Source: Fonticula alba
Taxonomy: Eukaryota > Opisthokonta > Rotosphaerida > Fonticulaceae
Reading direction: 5' to 3'
DNA length: 22,066 nucleotides
Assembly (NCBI RefSeq): GCF_000388065.1
Contig: NW_009242979.1
Coordinates: forward strand, 381,165 to 403,230
The position numbers were made by a program, and so were the translations under genes. The stretch's first letter is position 1, and each line of letters opens with the position of its first letter. A model generated the notes under the pieces. The model ran no database searches. It saw only the letters and a list, made by a program, of their open reading frames with translations, and was not told the DNA's origin. Of the stretch, positions 8,595 through 18,344 are shown piece by piece.

Positions 8595-10774
8595 GAGGGC
8601 CTTGCTTCCCACCCAGGAGAATCGTGTTTGGGAAGGGGCCCCCTGCCACACCGAGGCTCTCCCGAGAGGGGGAAAGAGCAACAGGACTGGGACTCCAACG
8701 GTCGGGATTCTCGCGCCGCGAACGAGGGGTAATCTCGAGGTTCGGTGGGGCGGGGGACAGGGGGGGGGGGGGAGGGGGGGAATATTTCCTCCCCACTGGG
8801 CCAGGTCGATCCCGAGGCGACCGCCCCGCCCCAAGACGAACTTCGGCCTGGGACAGAGCCCCGAATCGGCCACATCCCACCGGCGGGGGGAAATGAAAAA
8901 CAAAATACCAAGCCACCGAAAGTGCAAATGCGAGCTTCGCCAAGGGAGGGGCGCGGGGTGTTGGGGAGGGGGGCAAAGTGGGCTCCCGGCCGCAGTGCTC
9001 GAGGCGGGCGGGAGTGAGGGGCAATAAACAGCCGGCCGGGCACGCTTCGCAGGCAACTATTGGCGAGCCGTGACATCCGGCCGACACTTGGGCAACGACC
9101 ATCTCCCGTTCCCATGCACCCCCTTGACGCCCCACGGGGGGGGGGGGGACGCTCGCCGTGTTGCAACACGCCGAGGGAGGGGGGAAGCATTTTCCGGCGC
9201 TGCATGCCAGCAACAAAGCGGGAAATGGTCGCCGGGCCCCCCTGGGTGCCGCCGGCAGGCCGCGCAGAAGGGCACGCAGCGCCGGCCTATCCGCCCCCCC
9301 CCCCCACGAGCTACCAGCGGACCGCCCGGCCCCCGCCCCCCTGTCGCCCGAGCCCCGGAGAATGAAATCCCCGGGCGCTGGTCGCGTTCGGCGCCACGCG
9401 CAGCTGCTCCGGGTATTCCCACACCCGGCCGGCACGGGCCGCGCTTGGCCCTGGCCAGGCGTGTGACACTGGCTCGGCTGCCTGCCCCCGGTCGGGGGGA
9501 CTCGCACCAGGCCCGCCACTCCGCACGCAGAGGCAGGGGGGGCGGCCCGCCCTCGAGCATGAGAAAATCCTGCCCCCCCCCCCCCCCGCACCCGAGACAC
9601 GGGGCGGCCGTTTTCAGGCGCCCCACGCCAGCCCCACACCGGCGCATTCGCGTGCCCCTCCGGGTGCATGAATGCCTCTGCGCCCCCCGCCCCCAAACAC
9701 GCGGCTCCGCCACCGAAGCCGCGCGACCAGGCCAGCCTTCCCAATCCAGGCTAGACGAAACCGGCGCAGGCCCCGGGGCCCAGCGTGTTGGTGGTGTTTC
9801 AAGACCCGGCTGCTGCGGCGTGCCGTCCGGCCGCCCAGCCGCGTTCGCACATCCGGCATGCATGCCTGTTTACTCGCCTGCTTGGGGATGTGGTATCGGG
9901 CGGCGCGGGTGCGCTCGCGCGGAGCCCTCCTCACAGGAGTTCCCTGGCTCCCTCATCGTTCCGACGGCGGAAGCCCGATGGCGCGGGTGGCCGAGACTTG
10001 CAAGCGGCCAAGCGTCACTTCACCAGGCCCCCTCGGCCAAAGAAAAAAAAACCCGAGAGCCTGGGGAGGCGGGGCGAAACGGCGGCAGGCATCAATCCAC
10101 CGGCTGCTGGGCCCGGATGCCAACTGGCGAGAGCTTGGCGTGATAGGCCAATCGAAGGCGGGTCACATGCCCCGCCCGGCGCGGAGGCGAGACCCTTGAA
10201 CGTGCGCCCCCCCAGCTCCGGGTCTGCTACATTGGATCCCCCCTCCCGGTCGCTGGCCCGGCTCGAGGCCCCCACGCAGTAGGGACGGGCCCAGCCCGAT
10301 GTCGGACGAGCGGGGCCGTGTAACGGAAGCTCCTTCGGAAATCCTGCCACTGGGGTGAGGCCAGCCCCGAGCAGCAAGGGAGGGGGCACACCGGGCCCGG
10401 GAATACCGTTGTTTGAAAGACAGAGCGCGGAGGCCGGCCCGTGGACGAATGGTTGGGCAAGCCAAATGGAGAGGAGAAATTAAAAGCCGGCCCAGGAGGA
10501 GAAGCCCCAGACCGGAGCAGCCCACAGGCCTGACCGGGCCGTCGGTATTAGCTCTCTCATGGCATTCGACACACACGCGCACACAGTTGCCATGGTCTTC
10601 GGTAGGCCCCTCCGGCGGAGTCCCCTTTGCCGCCTTCGGCTTCGGTCGAAGGGTGGACCTGAAGACCTGGCGACCGGGCCCCTCCGCATGCGTGCGTATC
10701 GCCTTCCTCCGTCCGGCGCGCAACGCCGCTCGGTCCTGAACCATGGCCGGCACCTGGCGCCGCATCCCGCTCCA

Positions 10775-10933
10775 GAGGAATGCTACTTAGACTGTATAAC
10801 GCATCCACGGGGTCTCTGCACGTGCAGTGCGCGATTCAGCGGCAGCTCCTCGATGGGCGTCGATGCCCGCTGCGGTCCTACCGTGGCGTGGTCACGCGGT
10901 GATGCACAAGGTCAAGAGTGAATAGCATTCCTC
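10775..10933. repeat. Inverted repeat enclosing an E-box palindrome
   Basis: GAGGAATGCTA at 10775-10785 recurs as its reverse complement at 10923-10933. Between the arms lie a perfect 12-base palindrome, CTGCACGTGCAG (10816-10827, with a CACGTG core), and a GCGTG-GT-CACGC hairpin near 10884-10895. An 11-base match is not significant by itself in 22 kb. The clustering of palindromes in a less GC-rich patch about 800 bases upstream of GCDH is the reason to list it. A structured RNA or a factor-binding region are both possible. Confidence 0.35.
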
Positions 10934-11623
10934 GTATCTTCGCCAGCCCATTTTTGGGGTAAATTCACCCAGGCGTCCGACGCCACAGGGAGAAGCATGG
11001 CCGTGCTGCGGGAATCTCCGCACCGTGTCTGGACGTTCTGGCGGGCCCGGGCCCAAACGTGCGCCACGGCGGTTCCCCATTTTAGTCGCCATTCATCACA
11101 CGGAGTGCGCACACAGAGACACGCGGCGACGAGGCCCAGTGGGTGGGGAAGCGCACAAAAGTGTGCGCGAGGCCCGGGCCCGGGTGACTCTGTGTCCCCT
11201 GGCCGGGTGGCCCCCGGCATCGGCCGCCGCGACCGCCCGGTCTCTCCGCTTTTACCGGCAAACAGCCGCGCGAAATGCCCCCGGCCGGCGAGCCTCACAA
11301 AAGCAAGCGCGCATGCAACCAGACACGGCTGCATCGCAACGCCCGTCCCGTGCCCACAGGGCCGGCCTGGTTCCCAACGATTGGGGCGGGCCGCGCTCTG
11401 GCCAGGGCCCTTGCCTGGGAGCCGCTTTGGCGGGGGCGGATTGCATCGGCCGGGGGCCGCCTCCCTTCACAGGGGGCGGGGCATTGAAAGCGAGCGACCT
11501 CCACACATGCTAGTGTCCGACTTGCAACACCCCACGCTCCCCTCTTCCGCTTTCCGCTCGTCCCGCATCCCGCATCGACGGTATCCCCCCCTCCCCCCCT
11601 CCTCTCCACCCCGCCTCGCCCAG

Positions 11624-11659
11624 CACACACACATGCACATGCACATGCACATGCACATC
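11624..11659. repeat. CA and (ATGCAC)4 tract in the GCDH leader
   Basis: CACACACACA is followed by four ATGCAC hexamers ending about 45 bases upstream of the GCDH start. The tract is alternating purine-pyrimidine throughout. It supplies four in-frame upstream ATG codons. Confidence 0.85.
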
Positions 11660-11707
11660 GGCGCACCCACTAACCCCGCCGCAGTTCGTAGCACCCCGAA
11701 AAGATGA
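11633..11707 (+). promoter_or_regulatory. Upstream ORF overlapping the GCDH start codon
   Basis: Four successive ATG codons (11633, 11639, 11645, 11651) share one frame that reads [20 protein letters not shown] and four more residues. It stops at TGA 11705-11707, so the stop overlaps the main ATG (11704-11706) in an ATGA arrangement. If the transcript starts upstream of 11633, ribosomes initiating here would end exactly on the GCDH start, which could throttle or couple translation. A leader intron ending at CCCAG (about 11619-11623) would still leave these codons in the mRNA. Transcription start is unknown. Confidence 0.55.
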
Positions 11708-13424
11708 TCTCCGCCCTTGCCCGCCGCGCCCCTACCGCCGCCGCCGCCGGTGCTCGCGCCTTCACCACCTCCGCTGCCCGGGCGATCTCCCTGCCGGCTG
11801 GCCATGTTGCGGCCTCCTCGCAGCCCGGCGACGTCGCGGCCGAGGCCAACGTCTACACCTCCTACGACTGGACCGATCCGCTGAACCTGGCCTCCTGCCT
11901 GACCGACGAGGAGCGCATGATCCAGTCGCAGGTGAGCGCCTACTGCCAGCGGGAGCTGCTGCCGCGCGCGCGCGAGGCCAACTCCAAGGAGCACTTCGAC
12001 CGCGCCATCATGCGCGAGATGGGCGCCCTCGGCATGCTCGGGTCCACCATCGACGGGTATGGCTGCCCCGGTGTCAACTCCGTGTCCTATGGTCTGATGG
12101 CTCGCGAGGTGGAGCGCGTCGACTCCGGCTACCGCAGTGCCATGAGTGTCCAGAGCTCTCTGGTCATGTACCCGATCTATGTGTTCGGCAGCGAGGAGCA
12201 GCGCTCCAAGTACCTGCCCCGCCTGGGTACGTGCCCGGCATGCGCACCACCCTTGTGGCCAGCCTCCCGGGGCGGAGGCCGAGAGGGGGCAGACGCTCTT
12301 CCTTCCTTTCCTTCTTTCCCTTTTCCCTCCGCCCCCCCCCCCCCATGCTCACCTTGTGTCTTTCTCTTCCCCAGCTACCGGTGAGATCATCGGTGCCTTC
12401 GGCCTGACCGAGCCCAACCACGGCTCCGACCCCGGCAGCATGGAGGCTCGTGCCAAGTCCATGCCCGGCGGCGACTTCAAGCTCTCCGGTACCAAGACCT
12501 GGTGCGTGATGGGGCCCGGCATGCAACTCCCCCCCCCCCCCCCCCCCCCCCCTGGATCTTCCAGCCCTGCCAGTCACGGGGCGGTGTCCTCATTCTAACG
12601 TCTCTGCTGCCCCCGGCGCGCCGATCCATGCAGGATTACCAACTCCCCGATCGCCGACGTCTTCGTCGTCTGGGCCAAGACCGACGACGGTGTCATTCGC
12701 GGCTTCCTCCTCGATCGCGTATGTGTCCCCCTTCCCGCCTCCCCCCGCCATTCCACACACCATCCCCGCGGGCGCCCTAATCTCGCTGCCCTCCCGGCTG
12801 TCTTCCTCGCCTTCTCCCCTTCCCCTCTCCACCATCCAGGACATGCCCGGCCTCTCCACCCCCACCATCCACGGGAAGTTCTCCCTGCGTGCCTCGACCA
12901 CCGGCCAGATCGTCATGGACGACGTCATTGTCCCGGCCACTGCCATGCTCCCCGGCGCCCGCGGTCTGCGTGGGCCGTTCTCTTGCCTGAACAAGGCCCG
13001 CTTCGGCATTGCCTGGGGCTCGCTCGGCGCGGCCGAGGCCTGCCTGCACGCCGCTCGCAGCTACACCGTCGACCGCCAGCAGTTCGGCCGCCCGCTGGCC
13101 GCCACCCAGCTCATCCAGAAGAAGCTGGCCGACGCCTCGACCGAGATCGCCCTCGGCCTGCAGAGCTGCCTGCAGGTTGGCCGCCTGATGGACGCCGGCC
13201 GCGCCGCCCCGGAGATGATCTCCATGCTGAAGCGCAACAACTGCGGCAAGGCCCTGGCCATCGCGCGCGAGGCCCGCGACATGCTCGGTGGCAACGGCAT
13301 CTCCGACGAGTACCCGATCATTCGCCACGTCATGAACCTCGAGGCCGTCAACACCTACGAGGGCACCCACGACGTGCACGGCCTGATCATTGGCCGCGCC
13401 ATCACCGGCCATGCTGCCTTCTAA
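11704..13424 (+). CDS. GCDH: Glutaryl-CoA dehydrogenase, mitochondrial
   Basis: Exons are 11704-12226, 12375-12501, 12634-12718 and 12840-13424, giving 439 residues, close to the animal enzyme. This FAD enzyme of the mitochondrial matrix oxidises and decarboxylates glutaryl-CoA to crotonyl-CoA in lysine, hydroxylysine and tryptophan breakdown, passing electrons to ETF. Family-specific blocks are present: [61 protein letters not shown] and [18 protein letters not shown], whose Glu (about residue 419) is the expected catalytic base. The first 30 or so residues are Arg/Ala/Ser-rich without acidic residues, a typical mitochondrial presequence. Introns of 148, 132 and 121 bases start GTACGT, GTGCGT and GTATGT. 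The start was chosen because it directly opens the presequence and has A at -3. The enzyme lies head-to-head with the ArfGAP gene across 4 kb, and no AATAAA is visible after the stop. Confidence 0.97.
12529..12552 (+). repeat. 24-base C run in GCDH intron 2
   Basis: Twenty-four consecutive C residues lie 27 bases after the donor of the second intron, on the sense strand. This is the longest homopolymer in the window. Confidence 0.95.
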
Positions 13425-14053
13425 GAAGAAGGGGCAAGGCACCGCCTCCAGGCGTCTTGTCTGTCCTTCTATCATTCTTTCCGACCCCTGCGTCCTCCCC
13501 TCTCCCCCTTCGGGCGGCGTGTATCATTCAAGCCCTCCCGATGCCGTCGCGGGGGAGGCGGGTGGCTTTTGTGAGGAGTCGGATCCGATAGGGCTGGCCC
13601 CTACAGGGGATGGCGAGGGGGACGACCCATCCCTTGCATGTGTGGGCGTTTGCCCCCGGCGCCAAGAGGACCACCCGCCCACCACGTCAGCCCCGTATTC
13701 TGTGTGCGCGCGTGTGCACATGCAAGCCCACATCTTCTTGTCCTCTCTGTCCAGCCTGCTTTGCCCCTCGCCAAGAGGTGTCGGCAGGAGGAAAACACCC
13801 CCCCCCCCCCCACAATACACTCCCTCCTGTTTGCCTTCTGGAGCGGGCCTCATACGATCGTGTGTGTGTGTGTGTGTCACACCACAAAGCAGGGCACATA
13901 TGGAATCTATTCAGGGGGGAGGTCTTCACCCCCGCCCCCTGTGCGAGGCAACATGCATCTATGGGACCGCTTTGCTGGGGAGGGCAGAGAGGAAGCCTCG
14001 GCGGGAGGGCACCGACTGTCCGACCCCCTCTCTGTTCCCTTCCCTCGCGGTGT
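13425..14053. other. Convergent intergenic region with (GT)n tract
   Basis: This is the shared 3' flank of GCDH (plus) and the helical-repeat gene (minus). No exon is supported. It holds a C run at about 13798-13811, a GT repeat at about 13859-13878 and no clear AATAAA on either strand. The short open frames are Pro/Arg/His-rich and shift frame relative to one another without splice sites. Confidence 0.65.
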
Positions 14054-17000
14054 TTATGAGGAGGGGCTTGTTGCTGGCGCGCCGGTGGCAATCCCAAGGA
14101 GACGTTTCCTGGCCGTGAGGAAGGCCTCAGACACCACGGCCTCGTGGTCCTTGGCGACGGGAGTCCCCTCCGGGGCGTGCTCGTTGGCGGTGGCCACATC
14201 TTCGGCATCCTCGGCGGGAGCGTCGGCAGCCGGCGTTTGCTCGGCCCCCGAGGACCGAATGGCCGACAGGGCCTCCAGACTGGCGACCACCTCCTCGCGA
14301 ATGGCCTGGTACAGGGCCGACTCACGGATGGCGGCCGCTGAGCTGGGGCCCGAGCCACCGGCCGCATCATGCTGCATGACAAACAGCTTGTCGGTCAGAG
14401 TATCGACGAAGGCATCGGAGACCGGCGCCTGGAGCATCGCATCGCGCGACAGGGAGGTGCGACGGGGAGCGCGAGCAGGGAGAGGGCAAAGGTAAGCAGC
14501 AGGCATGACAGGCGCAGGGGGGGGGGGGAGAGAGGGGAGGTAGCCCAACACCGATACGCACATCGAGGAGGCGCACGGCCCAGAAGAGAGTGAGACCAAT
14601 GGCGCGCTCGAGCGTTGCGCCAGCGCGCCAGCCGCGAGTCATGGCCGTGAGAGCCGCCTCGGCCCCGTGCTCCTGGTGGTGGGCCAAGACCAGGGCTTGG
14701 GCATCGCGCAGGCGTCCATGTGCCATGAGGCACGAAACGAGCGACCCAAACAGGTCTCCCGACAGCGGGCCCTCGCGGTGAAGGAACTTCCCGAGGGAGG
14801 CCTCGTCCAAGAAGCGGACCGGCGAGAAAGAGGGGACCTCCTACAGGTGGCAGAGGAAGGCCAGGGGGATGGGCATCAGTGGATCATCGTCACGGCAGCG
14901 AGGTGTGCAGGGGCCGCCCATGTGCGCGGGCCGGGGGCATGGGCAGGGGGGATCCCCCGAGCATCGGGGGAAGGGCACGCACCCCGGCCTCCAGGTACTT
15001 CACCAGCGAGGAGGAGGCAACCGAAATGTCCAGATCGGCCAGGCCGTCGAGCAGCCGCACGTGCGACCGGTCATACGACCGGGGGAGGATGCCGACCAGG
15101 TCCATGATCTGGAGAGGTCGGGAGCGAGGGGACGGGGAGAGAGGGAGAAAGAAGAGGAGCGCATGGGTGCAGGGCGGCAGAGGTGGAGTGCCGAGGGTGC
15201 GCACTCGGTCAGACAACGGGAGGGGACAGGACAAAGACAGGAGCAGGCGGCAGGGGAGAAGAGAATGCCCGCGGGGATGGGCGCAGGCGTACAAGATGTC
15301 TGTCGCGGGAGGCGATCGCCGCGTCGATGGCTAGCCCGACGGCGTCCTCATCGGGGAAGTCCCCGGGGAAGCGCTCAGCCACGCGCCGGAGGAGGCCCAC
15401 CAACCCGGCGGCGCGAGCCGGGCCGTCGGGCCGGTTGGGCCCGGCCAGGGCATGCAACAGAGCCGAGAAGGCCTCGGAGTTCAGCTGGCCAGGATGCAGG
15501 CGAAGCAGACGCTGAGCCAGATCCAGCACCAGCAGCGGGTTGCCGGTGTCCCACTCGGAGGCGGGCGCCCTGCCGGAGGGGGGAAGCTGGCGGCTGGTGG
15601 CCCCCTTGCGGTGGGCCAGCACTGGTGCCAGGCCGGTCGCCGTGGTGTCCAGCACGCGGGCCAGAGTGGGTGACTGGCCCGGGGCCTCGACCACGGGGGC
15701 AGCCTGCCGGGCCGCCGTCCGGGCGATCGTCTGCAACAAGGACACCACAGTCGAGGAGTCCCCCGCGAGATCCGGCAGGTAGGTCTGCACGGCATCGAGG
15801 AAGGTCACCATGTGGCCGAAGGAGTCCACGTGCTGCAGCAGGGCATTCAAATGGTCGGCCGTGAGAGGCCTATTGCCACGAGGCCGCGTGCGAAAGCACG
15901 CGAGAGGAAGGGCCCGAGGGGGAGGGAGCCGGGTCAGCATACCCGAGTCGAGGGGCACCGGCCACCCAGAGGCCCGGTCGGTGGGTGGCAAGAAAGGGGC
16001 AACAGTGGAGAGGGGCCTTCGAAACGCACTCCGACTGGGCGCTGTGCGCCAGGAGGGCCACCGCCGAGTGGAAGTCCCCCGCAGACAGGGCAAGGCTGGC
16101 CACGGCCCGGAGGTCGGCCGCACGAGCCGGCAGGGCCAGGCTCTCCGACCGGAGGAGAATCTTGAAGCAATCATCCAGCGCCGCAGTCGCCGACTGGGAG
16201 GGATCCTGGCGCTGGGCGTAGAGAGCGCTCAGCTCGGCCGGCAGGTCGGTCGGTAGGAAGCGCTCGCCGCCAATGCGCCCCAGCTCCCAGCACAGGGCTC
16301 CGGAGATGAAGGCCCGCGTGGGGGGGATCTCCAAGCGGATGTACTTGAAAATCGGCGAAAAGGTATCCACGAAGCCCTGCACATGCTCCGGGGTCAGGGG
16401 GCCGTCCGGGGCGCCGGCGGCGGCGGCCACCTGCTTCCAGGTCCGCATGGCGTCTGCCAGCCGGGTGTCCAACTCGCGGGCCATTTGCGGCCGGCGAGCC
16501 AGCTGCGTGTGCAGGAAGATGGCAAGCCGACGGAGGCCCAGGTTCGGCAGCGACAGCAGGCCGGCCAGGTAGGCATCCAGCGGCCCGACAATGGACGGCC
16601 GCCCCGGCGCCAGGAGCTGCCCCTCCGGGCTGTAGTACCGGAAGCCGGCCTGCGTGCGGGCCGGGTGGGCGCCGACATTGTGCATGGCATTGGCTTGGGC
16701 GACATGCCGCAGGAAGAGCCGGGTGGCGGCCGTGAGGCTGGCGGTGGCCACGGATGCCCGAAGGGGGGAGAGCGACGGCGGAGGGCACGGGCCGCGATGG
16801 GAGAAGGGTCAGAGGGCGGCCCGAAGAGCGACAAAGCAGCCAGAAGATGCCGAATGACAGGCGGCAGCGAAGCAGAAACACACCCGGCCGGCGTGGCTTG
16901 CACAAAGGCCTCCGTGATGAGGCCCTCGATGCGGCGATCTTCCGCAATGGCCTCCTCCAGCAGGGCCGCGCTCTCGGGAGACAGGTTGTCAGCCTGGTTG

Positions 17001-17174
17001 ACATCGGCGGCAGGCGCCGCGTCCAGCGCCAGCATGTTGGATAGCGAGTTGCCGGCGTTGTCGGCCAGACGCAGCAGCGACCCAAGCAGCGGCGATAGCG
17101 GGGCATCGCCAGCGGCGGGCGCCGGGGCATTGGCCGAAGCGGCGGCTGCAGCTGCCGCCGACGTCGTCGCCGCT

Positions 17175-17215
<41 letters not shown>

Positions 17216-17554
17216 AGTGGACGCCGCGGTCGCCGCTGCCGAAAAGTAGAACCCGCCAGCCTCCGGAACATTGCGGTGGAGATGCCGCAGGGACTTGATC
17301 GGCTTAAAGGCGGCCCGCTGCGACACGGCGAAGGGGGTCTGCTTGTCGGTGATGGCCCGCGTGGCGGCGCCCTGGGCGCGCAGGTGCATGACAGCCTCGG
17401 AGGCCCGCTGGCCGCCCTGCGACACCATGCTTCGAGTCAAGGCCACGGAGTCCGACGTCCGGGGGGCGCTCAAGTGCGATCCCGCGGCCGGGGCCGCCGC
17501 TGCGGCCAAAGGCGCCGCGACCCGCAGCCGGGACATCTTCTGCAGAGCGGACAT
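14054..17554 (-). CDS. Ala-rich helical-repeat protein, probably mitochondrial, PPR/TPR-like
   Basis: Exons are 17554-16884, 16737-16030, 15869-15293, 15108-14983, 14840-14562 and 14428-14054. Phases join cleanly into 911 residues. The start at 17554 opens a basic, Ala/Ser-rich leader with almost no acidic residues (MSALQKMSRLRVAAPLAAAA), suggesting mitochondrial import. A run of 16 Ala and further Ala/Pro stretches span about residues 100-165. After that the chain is almost wholly alpha-helical. Segments such as DLRAVASLALSAGDFHSAVA (about 430-450) and LFGSLVSCLMAHGRLRDAQA (about 724-744) resemble paired PPR or TPR helices. I cannot place it in a named family. By analogy, a mitochondrial RNA-binding role is an inference only. 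The C-terminus is acidic and Ala/Glu-rich. Donors are GTGTGT, GTGCGT, GTACGC, GTGCGT and GTGCGT. The acceptor of intron 1 (GCCAG) is the first AG after a long AG-free stretch, which supports it. Confidence 0.82.
17168..17215 (-). repeat. (GCG)n polyalanine repeat
   Basis: Sixteen consecutive Ala codons, nearly all GCG on the sense strand with one GCA, lie at about residues 114-129 of the helical-repeat protein. It is a GC-rich triplet expansion between the presequence-like leader and the helical body. Confidence 0.9.
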
Positions 17555-18344
17555 GGGCCGGCTGTGTATGTGTGCGTGCGTACGTGTACGTGCACGTTTG
17601 TGTGCCTGGGTATGCCTGGGTACGGGGGGCGTGTGTGTGGGCGCGCGTGTATGGGCGAGCTGGGGGGGAGGGGGGAGGCAGAAAGGGCGCCAGGGAAGGG
17701 CGTCTTGTCGGGCGGGCGTATGGGCAAGCGAGGGGCAGGGAGAGGAGAATGGGACAGTGGAAGGGGGGGGGTAGGCAGCAGGGAGGACGGAGGAGTGTGC
17801 TCGAGGCGGGCGGTGCCCCTGGCAGGGAGCCAGTCTTTTGGAAGATGCCCCTGGCGTCGCCACATCCCTCCGGGCCCGGGGATCCAGACACCCCTTGAGG
17901 GAGGGCGCGTGCATGATGCCCGCGGCGATGCCCGGGCACACGCCTGCCTGTTGCCAGCGGAAGGCAAACACGCGAGCAGGCCAGGGTGCGCGTGAGAAGG
18001 CCGCCCCGTTTGAGACTAGCATGTGTCGCCCCACCCACATCCCCTTGCGTCTCCGCACGCCGCACCACACAGCCTGTGCAACAAACACTTGCACGGTCCC
18101 AGCCTGAAAGAGGAGGGGGAGGGCGACACTTCACACACACGGGCCATGCCCGCGGCCAAGTACCCCCCAAGCTGAAGCGCCCCGCAGACACACACACACG
18201 CGCAGGGCGGATCCCGCGCGGGGAGATGGACCTGATCTGGTCTTCGAGAAATGGGAGGTGCCGACGCACTGTGACGAGACCGAGGACACATTTTATTGGT
18301 TGGTATTGTAGAACGAAAAATGCCATTGTCCGAGCTCGGGTGTT
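17555..18344. other. Intergenic region between MCM8 and the helical-repeat gene
   Basis: The MCM8 3' flank lies on the right, and the promoter and leader of the downstream minus-strand gene on the left. Directly upstream of that gene's ATG is an alternating CA/CGTA tract (about 17562-17600), similar in kind to the one before GCDH. Pyrimidine-rich sense-strand stretches lie at about 17660-17790. The frame of the downstream gene stays open back to 18094, but the residues there are low in complexity and I see no earlier start that makes sense. Confidence 0.6.
18292..18297 (-). terminator. AATAAA poly(A) signal of MCM8
   Basis: The minus strand reads CCAATAAAATG about 48 bases after the MCM8 stop codon. 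It is the only canonical AATAAA I found in a plausible position after a stop codon in this window. Confidence 0.6.

Larger units (their letters stand above)
7503..11632. other. Gene-poor 4.1 kb region between divergent genes
   Basis: No coding exon, tRNA or rRNA could be supported. Long open frames exist in several frames at once (for example minus 7747-9744 and minus 7946-9205). They encode Arg/Pro/Gly/Cys-rich chains without motifs, as expected when GC content makes stop codons rare. The right end should hold the GCDH promoter and a pyrimidine-rich leader (about 11535-11620). The left end should hold the promoter of the ArfGAP gene. Visible landmarks are C runs at about 7914-7935, G runs at about 8761-8780 and 9136-9148, a (CG)11 tract at 8573-8594, an AATAAA on the plus strand at 9024-9029, and a palindrome-rich, less GC-rich segment at about 10770-11000. 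Confidence 0.6.

Noticed and set aside
8800-8830. GGTCGATCCC resembling a tRNA B box
   Set aside because: No A box or cloverleaf can be drawn around it.
9024-9029. AATAAA on the plus strand
   Set aside because: No plus-strand gene ends upstream of it in the window.
7747-9744. Minus-strand open frame of 665 codons
   Set aside because: Other frames are also long and open here. The chain is Arg/Pro/Gly/Cys-rich without any domain and crosses a CG repeat and homopolymer runs. The openness follows from the rarity of stops at this GC content.
9070-10143. Plus-strand open frame of 357 codons
   Set aside because: It has the same composition problem, no motif and no linked splice sites.
12146-12598. 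Alternative plus frame across GCDH intron 1
   Set aside because: It is a shadow frame whose open reading depends on the C-rich introns. The GCDH family sequence fixes the true frame and borders.
17555-18094. N-terminal extension of the helical-repeat protein
   Set aside because: The frame is open, but it reads through a CA-rich leader and low-complexity DNA. The ATG at 17554 opens a convincing presequence.
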